Shown here piece after piece: positions 17,839-26,715 of a stretch of 57,965 nucleotides of DNA. Numbering within the stretch: position 1 is the stretch's first letter; each line of letters opens with the position of its first letter. Under the pieces are notes generated by a model. The model searched no databases. It saw only the letters and a program-made list of their open reading frames with translations, and was not told where the DNA came from. The position numbers were made by a program, and so were the translations under genes. This DNA is from CAYNTS01 sp964400495 (GTDB lineage Bacteria > Fidelibacterota > Marinisomatia > SCGC-AAA003-L08 > D37C17): positions 1 through 57,965 of the forward strand of contig CAYNTS010000005.1 of assembly GCA_964400495.1 (NCBI GenBank), read 5' to 3'.

Positions 17839-18741
17839 TTACCTCTTAAACAAATTACCCAACACATAATGAGCAATATTGGGATTCTCTTGTAATCGGC
17901 GAATTGAATAGTCATACCATTCAGGTCCAAACGGTACATACACACGTACTTGATAATTGTTTTTCAAGTGTTTTTCTAACCATCCACCCATAGGTACCCC
18001 ATATAATACTTGAAATTCAAATTGACTTGTAGGAATATTTTTTGCTTCAATAAGAGAGTAAATATCTTCTAATAATAAAAGGTCATGGGTTGCAATACCA
18101 ATAAAATGCCCTAATTCAAACCCCTTTTTTAATATTTCAATAAAATTGGTATTTATTGCTTTTCTATCCTGAATTGCAATGCTTTCATCTTCTTTATATA
18201 TCCCTTTGCAAAGTCTGTAATTTATTGTTGGAGAAGACAGGGATTGGATGTCATTTAGAGTTCTATGAAGATATGCTTGAAAAACTGTGCCTACATGCTT
18301 TGTATCCTCAGATTTTGATTTAACATAGTTTATTGTAGTATCTGTAACTTTACTACTCTCCATATCAATCCGTAAAAAGTTATCATATTCTTTGGCTTTA
18401 TAGAGTAAACTATTTGCATTTTGTGTAAAAGTATCCACTCCCAAATCTAAACCAATATGGCTCGGTTTAATAGAAATATTACAGTCGAGCTTGTTTTCAT
18501 TCAAAATATTAAAAAGTTGCAAATAGTCTTGAGTTATGTGTGTTGCTTTTTCAATAGTCGCAACATGTTCACCTAAAATATCAATAGTTGCTGAAAATCC
18601 TTGTTTGTTTAATTCTTTTACTACATTAATTGCAGTATCTTTATTATCGCCTGCTACATATCTTCCTGAAAATTTTCTAACTATAGAAATAGGAATAAGT
18701 GGTATGAATTTTAAAATTAGAAAATTAATAACTTTGTTCAT
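17839..18741 (-). CDS. Proline dehydrogenase (monofunctional)
   Basis: The protein has 300 residues from the ATG at 18741; a GTG at 18756 would add five. It is the size of the one-domain PRODH of Thermus and Bacteroidetes and has a (beta-alpha)8 FAD fold. Family motifs are visible: RLCKGIYKE, IATHD, EFQVLYGVPMGGW, and near the C-terminus RVYVPFGPEWYDYSIRRL. It oxidises L-proline to pyrroline-5-carboxylate and passes electrons to FAD and the quinone pool. The partner P5C dehydrogenase is not in the window. The gene is convergent with the carboxypeptidase gene and divergent from nuoA. An N-terminal hydrophobic stretch may help membrane association. Confidence 0.92.
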   Translation of the reverse strand: MNKVINFLILKFIPLIPISIVRKFSGRYVAGDNKDTAINVVKELNKQGFSATIDILGEHVATIEKATHITQDYLQLFNILNENKLDCNISIKPSHIGLDLGVDTFTQNANSLLYKAKEYDNFLRIDMESSKVTDTTINYVKSKSEDTKHVGTVFQAYLHRTLNDIQSLSSPTINYRLCKGIYKEDESIAIQDRKAINTNFIEILKKGFELGHFIGIATHDLLLLEDIYSLIEAKNIPTSQFEFQVLYGVPMGGWLEKHLKNNYQVRVYVPFGPEWYDYSIRRLQENPNIAHYVLGNLFKR

Positions 18742-18784
18742 GTTAAAATTTATCACTTAATAAAAACTCATCACAAAATAAGAT

Positions 18785-18813
18785 TTGACATTTTTCTAAA
18801 AAAAGATAGAAAA
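18785..18813 (+). promoter_or_regulatory. Probable promoter of the nuo operon, with an inverted repeat in the spacer
   Basis: A consensus TTGACA lies at 18785-18790 and TAGAAA at 18807-18812 (spacer 16), 74 bp before the nuoA start. An inverted repeat, TTTTCTA (18792-18798) and TAGAAAA (18807-18813), fills the spacer and covers the -10 box. That could be an operator, or chance in AT-rich DNA. Confidence 0.5.
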
Positions 18814-18885
18814 TTTTAATAATACCATTTGCTCTGAAAAAAATGTAATGGGTAAATTTAGGGCTGATTATGATTAGTATATTAA

Positions 18886-19305
18886 GTGTATAGAGACTTT
18901 GCTCCGATAATCATTTTTACGGCTTTAGCCCTTGTAATGGTCATAGTACCATTATTTCTACAATACCTCATATCTCCAAAAAATAATAAAGGTGGTGAGA
19001 AACTATCATCTTATGAATGTGGAGAAAAACCTGAGGGTTCTGCATGGGTAAAATTCAATATCCGATTTTATATTATTGCACTAATCTTCATTATTTTTGA
19101 TGTTGAAGTAGTTTTCCTATTTCCATGGGCAGTAGTGTTTAAAGAAATTGGTTTGCTTGCATTTGTGGAAATGGCAATTTTTGTGTTAATTCTTGTACTT
19201 GGGTTTGCATATGTGTGGGTAAAAGGTGATTTGGATTGGGTGAAAATGAATCTTAAATATGCACATGGTCGGTATGCTGGTTTATCTAAGAAAGATGAGG
19301 TGTGA
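18886..19305 (+). CDS. nuoA: NADH-quinone oxidoreductase subunit A
   Basis: The protein has 139 residues from a GTG start; no in-frame ATG fits. It has three transmembrane helices. The loop after helix 1 holds the family motif SSYECGEKPEGSAWVKFNIRFY and helix 2 has IFDVEVVFLFPWA, both typical of NuoA/ND3. It lies in the membrane arm beside NuoH at the quinone chamber. It is the first gene of nuoABCDHIJKLMN, and its stop shares a base with the nuoB start. Confidence 0.95.
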   Translation: MYRDFAPIIIFTALALVMVIVPLFLQYLISPKNNKGGEKLSSYECGEKPEGSAWVKFNIRFYIIALIFIIFDVEVVFLFPWAVVFKEIGLLAFVEMAIFVLILVLGFAYVWVKGDLDWVKMNLKYAHGRYAGLSKKDEV

Positions 19306-19802
19306 TGGAATTATCGCTTACCAATCAATTTAAGCAAGATAATGTAATAGTTGAAAAATTTGATACACTCATCAATTGGGCTCGCTCAAGTTCTCCATGG
19401 TATTTCCAGTTTGGCTTGGCATGTTGTGCAATTGAGATGATGGCTGCTGCTGCGCCAAGGTATGATTTAGAACGTTTTGGGGCAATGCCAAGAGCAACAC
19501 CTAGGCAAGCAGATATTATGATTGTTGCTGGTACAGTTTCTCTGAAAATGGCTGAACGTGTGGTGCGATTGTATGAACAAATGTCCGATCCAAAATATGT
19601 TATTTCAATGGGGAGTTGTTCTAATAGTGGAGGTCCATATTGGCAACATGGTTATCATGTGGTTAAAGGGGTAGATAAAATTATCCCTGTTGATGTGTAT
19701 GTACCTGGCTGTCCACCTAGACCAGAATCACTATTGCATGCTTTATTAGAATTGCAAGAAAAAATTAAAAAAGAAACTCCACTTCGAAAGAAAGAAGCAT
19801 AA
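19305..19802 (+). CDS. nuoB: NADH-quinone oxidoreductase subunit B
   Basis: The protein has 165 residues from the ATG at 19305 (GAGG at 19297-19300; a GTG at 19302 is too close to it). NuoB carries the terminal [4Fe-4S] cluster N2, which reduces quinone. Its ligands are visible: the tandem cysteines in FGLACCAIEMM, the cysteine in MGSCSNSGGPYW and the one in VPGCPPRPE. Membrane-facing segments (SPWYFQFGLA, ERFGAMPRATPRQAD) are conserved. Stop and next start overlap by one base (TAATG). Confidence 0.96.
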   Translation: MELSLTNQFKQDNVIVEKFDTLINWARSSSPWYFQFGLACCAIEMMAAAAPRYDLERFGAMPRATPRQADIMIVAGTVSLKMAERVVRLYEQMSDPKYVISMGSCSNSGGPYWQHGYHVVKGVDKIIPVDVYVPGCPPRPESLLHALLELQEKIKKETPLRKKEA

Positions 19803-20287
19803 TGGAGTTTCAACAAATTATTGAAGTATTAAAATTAAGGACAAATTCAGAGATAACTGAACTTGAAGAAGGTAAAACTATTTCTATTACTGCTTCTGAT
19901 TGGGCTAGCGTAGCAAAAGTACTAAAAACTGATCCCGATTTAACGTTTGACAATCTACTTTGTATTAGTTCGTATGATGCAATGAGTGATGATAAATATG
20001 GTGTTGCATATAATTTTCATTCATATTCTAAACTTCATTATATTGAGGTTAGAATTGAAGTTAAAGATGGAGAAGAAATACCCTCAGTTGCTTCTATATG
20101 GCGAACAGCAGATTGGCATGAACGTGAAGCATACGATTTAATGGGAATTATATTTTCTAATCATCCAGACTTTAAACGCATTTTACTCCCAGATGATTGG
20201 GAAGGACACCCTTTGCGGAAAAATTACCAAGTTGCTGAAAAGTATAATGGGATAACCATTGAAAAAGATAAGACCTATTGGAAATAA
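19802..20287 (+). CDS. nuoC: NADH-quinone oxidoreductase subunit C (30 kDa)
   Basis: The protein has 161 residues, the short stand-alone form (not the NuoCD fusion of E. coli). The signature region is ASIWRTADWHEREAYDLMGI, followed by FKRILLPDDWEGHPLRKNY. It sits on NuoD in the peripheral arm and carries no cofactor. The start overlaps the nuoB stop by one base, and its stop overlaps the nuoD ATG by one. Confidence 0.95.
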   Translation: MEFQQIIEVLKLRTNSEITELEEGKTISITASDWASVAKVLKTDPDLTFDNLLCISSYDAMSDDKYGVAYNFHSYSKLHYIEVRIEVKDGEEIPSVASIWRTADWHEREAYDLMGIIFSNHPDFKRILLPDDWEGHPLRKNYQVAEKYNGITIEKDKTYWK

Positions 20288-21423
20288 TGCAAGATAATCA
20301 GGATAAAAGCATAATTCACGCAGAAGAGATGGTCTTAAATATGGGACCACAACATCCAAGTACACATGGTGTGTTGCGTCTTAAAATACATACTGATGGT
20401 GAAATTGTAAATAAAATTGAACCTATCATTGGATATTTACACAGAAGTTTTGAGAAACATTGTGAAAATCTTGGATATGAACAAATAGTTCCATTTACTG
20501 ATAGATGTGATTATCTTGCTGCTATACACATGAATCATGCGTATTCTATGGCAGTTGAAAAATTGATGGTCATTGAAGTGCCAGATCGAGTTGAATATAT
20601 TCGAGTAATCGTTGCTGAATTGCAACGAATTGCAAGTCACCTAGTTGCAATTGGTACATTTGGTCTAGATGTTGGAGCTATAACCCCTTTTACATGGACA
20701 GTACGAGATAGAGAAAGAATATTAGATTTATTTGAAACTCTGTGTGGTGCTCGATTGCTCTACAATTATATTTGGCCGGGATGCGTTTCTCATGATTTAC
20801 CAGAAAAATTTATTACGCAAACTCGAGAATTTTTAACTTATTTTGCTCCACAAATTGATGAATGTAATGATTTACTGACAACCAATAAAATTTTCATTGA
20901 ACGAACCGCAGATGTGGGAGTTATGCCAGCTGATATTGCAATTAATTATGGTGTTACAGGTCCAAATCTAAGAGCAAGTGGTGTTGATTGGGATTTGCGT
21001 AAAAATGAACCATATTCAGTGTACGATAGATTTGATTTTGATGTGATCCTTGGTGATGGTCAGATGGGCACATTAGGTGATTCATGGGATAGATATTTTG
21101 TACGTGTTTTAGAGATGAAAGAAAGTATTAAAATAATATCACAAGCACTTGATCAAATCCCAGATGGTGATGTGCATGAAGCAAAACCAAAGAAAATAAG
21201 ACCTAAAGCTGGATCTGTTTATTCTCGTTATGAGACAGCGCGCGGAGATTTAGGTTTTTATATTATAAGTGATGGAAAAGATATTCCACAACGCTTAAAA
21301 ATGCGTTCTCCAGCATTTTCAAACCTATCTGTTATTAGTGAAATTGCTGAAGGTTGGATGATCTCAGATTTAATTACAATTTTAGGTAGTTTAGATATTG
21401 TATTGGGAGAAATTGATAGATGA
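20287..21423 (+). CDS. nuoD: NADH-quinone oxidoreductase subunit D (49 kDa)
   Basis: The protein has 378 residues from the ATG at 20287; an in-frame TTG at 20278 is unlikely. It begins with the quinone-site signature MGPQHPSTHGVLRL, then the GYLHRSFEKHCENLGYEQ and DRCDYLAA motifs, and ends in the usual GEIDR. With NuoB it forms the quinone-binding cavity, and it descends from [NiFe]-hydrogenase large subunits without the metal ligands. It overlaps nuoH by four bases (ATGA). Confidence 0.97.
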   Translation: MQDNQDKSIIHAEEMVLNMGPQHPSTHGVLRLKIHTDGEIVNKIEPIIGYLHRSFEKHCENLGYEQIVPFTDRCDYLAAIHMNHAYSMAVEKLMVIEVPDRVEYIRVIVAELQRIASHLVAIGTFGLDVGAITPFTWTVRDRERILDLFETLCGARLLYNYIWPGCVSHDLPEKFITQTREFLTYFAPQIDECNDLLTTNKIFIERTADVGVMPADIAINYGVTGPNLRASGVDWDLRKNEPYSVYDRFDFDVILGDGQMGTLGDSWDRYFVRVLEMKESIKIISQALDQIPDGDVHEAKPKKIRPKAGSVYSRYETARGDLGFYIISDGKDIPQRLKMRSPAFSNLSVISEIAEGWMISDLITILGSLDIVLGEIDR

Positions 21424-22520
21424 TGTCTGTTGTATATAATATGCTTGAAAGTATGTCTTCTTTGGATATTAACTACTCACTTTTATTTATTGCAGTGATG
21501 TTAATCCCGGGCGTAATAGTATTTTTAATTATGGCTGTAAATGCATTAATAGCTGTGTATTTTGAGAGAAAAGTATCTGCATTTATGCAGGACAGACTAG
21601 GTCCAATGGAAGTTGGTATTTTTGGGTTTAAGGGTGGAAAGAAATTTTGGGGTGGTATTGGGCAAACCATCGCAGATGCAGTCAAATTATTAGCAAAAGA
21701 AGATATTATACCAAAAGATGCTGACAAAAAAATAATGGTACTTGCTCCATTTATTATTTTTATTGGTGCTTTTTTAACATTTATTGGAGTTCCATTTTCT
21801 GAAAGTTTAATTGTTTCAAAATTTAATATAGGCATTTTCTACATTTTGGCAATGAGTTCCGTTGGGGTTATCGGTATTATTTTAGCAGGCTGGGGTTCTA
21901 ATAACAAGTGGTCACTATATGGAGCAATGCGTGCAGCAGCTCAAATTGTAAGTTATGAAATCCCAATTGGTATTACATTATTATTAGCTGTGTTGGTTGT
22001 AGGTAGTTTGCAAATTACTGATATAGTTGCTTGGCAAGCAAATCACAGATGGTTTATTATTCATAGTCCATTTGCATTTGTTGCTTTCTTTATCTATTTC
22101 ATTTCTGTTGTTGCTGAAACAAATCGAACTCCATTCGATATCCCAGAGTCTGAGTCAGAATTAGTTGCTGGGTGGATGACGGAATACTCAGGCTTTAGAT
22201 GGGCATTATTCTTTCTTAGTGAATATGCAAATATGCTAATTGTAAGTATTGTTACGGCAGTTGTTTTCCTTGGCGGTTGGCTTTCACCATTTACATTAAT
22301 TTCTGGAATTCCAGAATCATGGCTCATTTTTGATGGACCAGCATGGGGAGTCTTTTGGCTTCTCTTTAAAGTAGTTGTATTAATTTTTATAATGATGTGG
22401 TTTCGTTGGACTTTTCCTCGATTACGTGTTGACCAACTAATGTATTTATGTTGGAAAGTGTTAATTCCTTTTGCTTTAGCAAACCTCTTTTTTGTTAGTA
22501 TTTGGGAGCTAATTTTTTAA
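21420..22520 (+). CDS. nuoH: NADH-quinone oxidoreductase subunit H
   Basis: A polytopic membrane protein of 366 residues (about eight helices) that forms the base of the quinone channel. Family motifs are visible: FERKVSAFMQDRLGP, GIGQTIADAVKLLAKEDI, and AETNRTPFDIPESESELV in the large matrix-side loop, then GFRWALFFLSEYANM. The start is ATGATG, so the first or second ATG could be used. The coding region overlaps both neighbours. Confidence 0.96.
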   Translation: MMSVVYNMLESMSSLDINYSLLFIAVMLIPGVIVFLIMAVNALIAVYFERKVSAFMQDRLGPMEVGIFGFKGGKKFWGGIGQTIADAVKLLAKEDIIPKDADKKIMVLAPFIIFIGAFLTFIGVPFSESLIVSKFNIGIFYILAMSSVGVIGIILAGWGSNNKWSLYGAMRAAAQIVSYEIPIGITLLLAVLVVGSLQITDIVAWQANHRWFIIHSPFAFVAFFIYFISVVAETNRTPFDIPESESELVAGWMTEYSGFRWALFFLSEYANMLIVSIVTAVVFLGGWLSPFTLISGIPESWLIFDGPAWGVFWLLFKVVVLIFIMMWFRWTFPRLRVDQLMYLCWKVLIPFALANLFFVSIWELIF

Positions 22521-23860
22521 TGTCTAAATATTTCAACAATATAGTGAGTGGATTAAAATCTTTTGCAACAGGATTAAAGCTAACGTTACAACATTTCAAT
22601 AATAAAAAAGATTTAGTTGCAACCCTTCAATATCCCCATGAAAAATGGCCGTTGCCAGAACGTAAAATTGGATTTGAATTTTCAGATTATAACACAATAC
22701 GGACTAAATTACACGTTGACATTGATGATTGTATTGGATGCTTAAAATGTGAAAGAGCTTGTCCGGTAGATTGTATTAAAATTGAAACAGTTAAACCATC
22801 AAAAGGAAGTGATTACGATTGCGGAATAACATCAAATGATACACGTAAAAAGATGTTGGTTGTTCGTCACTCAATTGATATATCTGAATGTATGTATTGT
22901 AACTTATGCACATTTCCATGTCCAGAAGATTGCATTTATATGGTAGGAGGTCCAAACCAGCACAAGCAAGATATAGACTATGAGTATTCAAAATATGATA
23001 GAAATGAATTAATTACCGATTTCGCTACAATCTCAGATGAAGAAATTAAAAAAGCAGGTGGAGATGATTATTTATCCAAACGTAATTGGATAAACGAGCG
23101 TCGTGAAAAAGGATTGTCAATTGATAATTATCCACAACCTGAGAAAAAAATTGTTAAGAAAGTAGAATCAACAACTCAAGTAAAACCAGATTTTTCTGTG
23201 ATTAATTTGATTGAAAATAGGGTTGTGCGGTCAATTGCAAAAAAAGCGTTTATTGCATCATTCAAATTAAATGCAAGCCCAGATGAAACTGCAGATGCTG
23301 TTAGGGTAGCATTAGTTGAAGCCGAAAAATATAATGATGATTTAGAAACAATTATCCACCAAATTAAAGAAATGAAATTTGCAAAAAGTGTTGAGACAGT
23401 TTCAACAACAAAAATAGAAACTTCAGAAGTGAATGTGAAGTCTTTTAATGATTTAAGTGATAAAATGGTTAGAGGTACTGCAAAAAAAGCATTCTTAGCT
23501 GGTAAAAAACTACATTCAGATATTCCGAAAATTTTGGGATATGTCCAAAAGACATTATCAGAGTCAGACATGTTAAATGAAGAAGTAACTAACTTATTGA
23601 ATAAACTTAATGCAAGTTTGTCAGCTTCAGCTGTCAAAGAAGATTCTAAAACACTTACTCAATTGTTTGATATTAAAAAATTGAATGATATTGAGGATAG
23701 AATGGCAAGAGGAACTGCTAAGAAAACATTTATGGCGGGTAAAAAAGCAGGGTTGTCTTCAAATGAAGTATTGACCAATATTAAAAATGCTTTAAATGAT
23801 GCTGATAAAATGGACGATGTTACCTCAAAATTACTTTCAACTATAGAAGGTGAATTATAA
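22520..23860 (+). CDS. nuoI: NADH-quinone oxidoreductase subunit I with a three-repeat C-terminal extension
   Basis: The protein has 446 residues from the ATG at 22520, against roughly 160-220 for ordinary NuoI. Residues 1-150 are a standard two-cluster ferredoxin subunit: C71/C74/C77/C81 (CIGCLKCERACP) and C124/C127/C130/C134 (CMYCNLCTFPCP) for clusters N6a and N6b. A linker (150-228) leads to three tandem helical repeats (229-286, 310-366, 389-446). Each has an R-(S/G)-(I/T)-AKK-(A/T)-F-(I/L/M)-A core, followed by a second amphipathic helix and a closing LL-x-I/L segment. The extension is in frame, with no sign of a frameshift or internal gene start. I do not recognise the repeat. It overlaps nuoH and nuoJ by one base each. 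Confidence 0.93.
   Translation: MSKYFNNIVSGLKSFATGLKLTLQHFNNKKDLVATLQYPHEKWPLPERKIGFEFSDYNTIRTKLHVDIDDCIGCLKCERACPVDCIKIETVKPSKGSDYDCGITSNDTRKKMLVVRHSIDISECMYCNLCTFPCPEDCIYMVGGPNQHKQDIDYEYSKYDRNELITDFATISDEEIKKAGGDDYLSKRNWINERREKGLSIDNYPQPEKKIVKKVESTTQVKPDFSVINLIENRVVRSIAKKAFIASFKLNASPDETADAVRVALVEAEKYNDDLETIIHQIKEMKFAKSVETVSTTKIETSEVNVKSFNDLSDKMVRGTAKKAFLAGKKLHSDIPKILGYVQKTLSESDMLNEEVTNLLNKLNASLSASAVKEDSKTLTQLFDIKKLNDIEDRMARGTAKKTFMAGKKAGLSSNEVLTNIKNALNDADKMDDVTSKLLSTIEGEL
23204..23857 (+). repeat. Three tandem coding repeats in the nuoI extension
   Basis: Units span about 23204-23377, 23447-23617 and 23684-23857. They encode related 57-58-residue helical hairpins joined by 22-23-residue linkers. 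Repeats 2 and 3 are closest (both contain ARGTAKK/VRGTAKK and AGKK); repeat 1 has SIAKKAF and ASFK instead. Similarity is at the protein level, so the duplications are not recent. Confidence 0.85.
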
Positions 23861-24345
23861 TGACTGAATTTGTTTTACTTACCATTATGTCCTTAGTCGT
23901 TGTTTCGGCAATTTGGGTGGTAACTTCTCCAAACTTAGTACATTCAGCAGTTGCCTTATTATTTACTTTATTTGGGGTTGCAGGATTATATGTTTTCCTT
24001 TTTGCAGATTTTATAGCAGGAACCCAGGTTATGATTTATGTAGGTGGTATTTTAGTGCTTATTATATTTGGGGTTATGCTTACTAACAGAATTGAAGGCT
24101 CTGAAATTTCATCACAAAGTAGCAATAAATTAGTTTCATTTATAGTTGTAGGGTTGTTTTTTTGTGGTCAACTCGCTGTTATTTATAATACAAATTGGTT
24201 CGTAGGCAGTAAAGTTGAACCAGAATCAACTGTCAATATTGTTGGTAGAATGTTACTAAATAAATACCTTCTTCCATTTGAAATTGTTTCAGTTTTACTA
24301 TTATCAGCTCTTATTGGTGCAGCATTATTATCGAGGAATAAATGA
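23860..24345 (+). CDS. nuoJ: NADH-quinone oxidoreductase subunit J
   Basis: The protein has 161 residues and five predicted helices. Family features are NLVHSAVALLFTLFGVAGLYV and the helix-3 segment GTQVMIYVGGILVLIIFGVML, whose pi-bulge is important for proton-pumping coupling. It overlaps nuoI by one base and nuoK by four. The length is normal. Confidence 0.95.
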   Translation: MTEFVLLTIMSLVVVSAIWVVTSPNLVHSAVALLFTLFGVAGLYVFLFADFIAGTQVMIYVGGILVLIIFGVMLTNRIEGSEISSQSSNKLVSFIVVGLFFCGQLAVIYNTNWFVGSKVEPESTVNIVGRMLLNKYLLPFEIVSVLLLSALIGAALLSRNK

Positions 24346-24653
24346 TTGATACTTTGCAATCATATTTAACTATTTCAAGCATTTTGTTTTCCATTGGATT
24401 ATATGGCATTATGACCAGAAGAAATGCAATTGCTATTTTAATGGGAATTGAGCTTATTTTGAATTCTGCAAATGTTAATTTTATAGCATTTAATAGATTT
24501 AATGGAATTATCTCTTTAGATGGTCATGTATTTACAGTATTCGTAATTGTTTTAGCAGCAGCAGAAGCTGCAGTTGCCCTTGCAATTGTAATAAATTTAT
24601 TTAAACATGTGGGGACAGTGGAAGTAGATAAAGCAAATAGGATGAAAGGGTAA
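24342..24653 (+). CDS. nuoK: NADH-quinone oxidoreductase subunit K
   Basis: The protein has 103 residues and three helices, the usual size. The family pattern is visible: GLYGIMTRRNAIAILMGIEL, with the key membrane glutamate in IEL, then NSANVNFIAF, and FVIVLAAAEAAVALAIVI with the second conserved glutamate. It belongs to the antiporter-like proton path. Its start overlaps the nuoJ stop (ATGA). Confidence 0.96.
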   Translation: MIDTLQSYLTISSILFSIGLYGIMTRRNAIAILMGIELILNSANVNFIAFNRFNGIISLDGHVFTVFVIVLAAAEAAVALAIVINLFKHVGTVEVDKANRMKG

Positions 24654-24654
24654 T

Positions 24655-26706
24655 ATGGATTCATCATTAATATTGGCTTTATTGCTACTTATTTTACCAC
24701 TCACATCGTTTGGCATCTTGATATTATTCGGCAAATCCCTTGGACGAAAATCTCATTATATTTCATTAACTTTGATTAGTACTATGTTGGGTATTGCAAT
24801 CAGTTTCTTTGCTAATACATTTTTCTCAACAGGTACTCCAATTCTTGAAGTGAGCAAAATCTGGTTCACAACAGGTGATTTAACTGTTGAGTTAGGTATT
24901 TTGATTGATAATATCTCAGCAATTATGTTGTTAGTAGTAGCACTTATTTCGTTCCTAGTTCATTTATATTCAACGGAATATATGAAAGGTGATCCCCGAT
25001 ATAGTAGATACTTTGCTTTCTTAGGAATATTCACCTTTTCAATGAATGGAATTGTGCTAGCAGATAGCCTAATTATGATGTATATCTTTTGGGAATTAGT
25101 TGGACTAAGTTCATATCTTCTAATTGGTTTTTGGTTTGAGAAAGATAGTGCTGCAAATGCAAGTAAAAAGGCTTTTTTGACCAATCGTGTGGGCGATATT
25201 GGAATGTTCATTGGTATAATGATTTTATTCTTTATGTTAGGTACTTTTAATATTAATGGAATTACAGAATCAATTTATTATGCGTCCAATATAGATATGT
25301 TTCTGTTAACAATTGCAGGAATTTTAGTATTTATGGGTGCAATTGGGAAATCTGCACAATTCCCACTACATATTTGGTTGCCTGATGCAATGGAAGGTCC
25401 AACACCAGTTAGTGCATTAATCCATGCAGCTACTATGGTTGCTGCAGGTGTGTATATGACAGTGAGAATATTCCCATTTTTAACTCCTGATGCGCTACAA
25501 TTTGTGGCTGTAATTGGTGGAATAACTGCAATAATGGCTTCAATCATTGCAATAACCCAAAATGATATCAAACGAGTGTTGGCATATTCAACTGTAAGCC
25601 AACTTGGATACATGATTATGGCACTTGGTGTTGGTGCATTTCAAGCTGGATTTTTTCATTTAACTACACATGCAATGTTTAAAGCATGTCTCTTTCTTGC
25701 GAGTGGTTCTGTGATTCACGCAATGCATCACGCGTTACATAAAGAGGACGACCATCACACTGATCCACAAGATATGAATAATATGGGTGGGTTAAGAAGT
25801 AAAATGCCTATTACATTTGCAACAATGTTGATTGCTACGTTAGCAATTTCTGGAATTCCATTTTTCTCTGGATTTTTATCAAAAGATGCAATCCTTGCAG
25901 GAACTATTGCCTACTACCACGCACATCATGGTTGGACAATAATTTTACCTATCTTTGGATTTGGTGCAGCAATAATTACAGCATTTTATATGTTTAGGTT
26001 GATATTTATGACATTTTATGGACAACCTAAATTACCTAAAATATTTTTTCATATTCATGAATCACCAATTCCAATGACAGCACCTCTTGTTATTTTGTCT
26101 GTACTTAGTTTTGCATTTATTTTTACTATTCCCCAAATAAATCCGCTAGATAGTCATGGCTGGTTTACAGATACTGTTACTGTCAATGAGCATGTGGCAG
26201 GATTAGACATGCATGCTGTTGATGAAGGGATTCATCATGCCCACAGTTATGCAATGATTATTTCATTAATTGTAGCTTCAATAGGTATTTTATTGTCGTC
26301 ATTGTTTTATTATTTTAGAAAAATAAGTCCTTCTAATGTTGCTTCAAAATTGAATACTCTAAAATTATATGATTTATCTTTTAACAAATTTTATATTGAC
26401 GAAATTTATAACACCATCTTGTATAAACCATTTTTAAGATTATCTAAAATAGCATCTCATATTGATTGGGATTTATATGATCAAAAGTTTATAGATGCAT
26501 GGGGTTGGATTATGTTGAAATTATCTCATCAATCTGGGAAAGCGGATTACAATTGGCTTGATCAATATGTGGTGGATGGATTTGGACGAATTGCAAACTA
26601 TTTTAGTACGAAATTAAAAAGCACACAATCGGGTGTAATTCAAAACTACCTTATTGGTGGTGTGATAGGAATTTTATTTATTTTATTAATATTTCATCAA
26701 ATATAA
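24655..26706 (+). CDS. nuoL: NADH-quinone oxidoreductase subunit L
   Basis: The protein has 683 residues: the distal antiporter-like subunit with about 14 core helices, a lateral helix and a final helix. Characteristic parts are YMKGDPRYSRYFAFL, FWELVGLSSYLLIGFW (the conserved glutamate/lysine region), GKSAQFPLHIWLPDAMEGP and STVSQLGYMIMALG. A His-rich segment (HAMHHALHKEDDHHTDP) lies in the loop after helix 10, as in other NuoL proteins. It starts one base after the nuoK stop. Confidence 0.97.
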   Translation: MDSSLILALLLLILPLTSFGILILFGKSLGRKSHYISLTLISTMLGIAISFFANTFFSTGTPILEVSKIWFTTGDLTVELGILIDNISAIMLLVVALISFLVHLYSTEYMKGDPRYSRYFAFLGIFTFSMNGIVLADSLIMMYIFWELVGLSSYLLIGFWFEKDSAANASKKAFLTNRVGDIGMFIGIMILFFMLGTFNINGITESIYYASNIDMFLLTIAGILVFMGAIGKSAQFPLHIWLPDAMEGPTPVSALIHAATMVAAGVYMTVRIFPFLTPDALQFVAVIGGITAIMASIIAITQNDIKRVLAYSTVSQLGYMIMALGVGAFQAGFFHLTTHAMFKACLFLASGSVIHAMHHALHKEDDHHTDPQDMNNMGGLRSKMPITFATMLIATLAISGIPFFSGFLSKDAILAGTIAYYHAHHGWTIILPIFGFGAAIITAFYMFRLIFMTFYGQPKLPKIFFHIHESPIPMTAPLVILSVLSFAFIFTIPQINPLDSHGWFTDTVTVNEHVAGLDMHAVDEGIHHAHSYAMIISLIVASIGILLSSLFYYFRKISPSNVASKLNTLKLYDLSFNKFYIDEIYNTILYKPFLRLSKIASHIDWDLYDQKFIDAWGWIMLKLSHQSGKADYNWLDQYVVDGFGRIANYFSTKLKSTQSGVIQNYLIGGVIGILFILLIFHQI

Positions 26707-26715
26707 AGGATGGAT

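Noticed and set aside
22520..23860. NuoI extension as a separate downstream gene fused by a frameshift or error
   Set aside because: The frame is continuous, with no stop, no ribosome site and no start codon context at the junction, and the overlap with nuoJ is intact.
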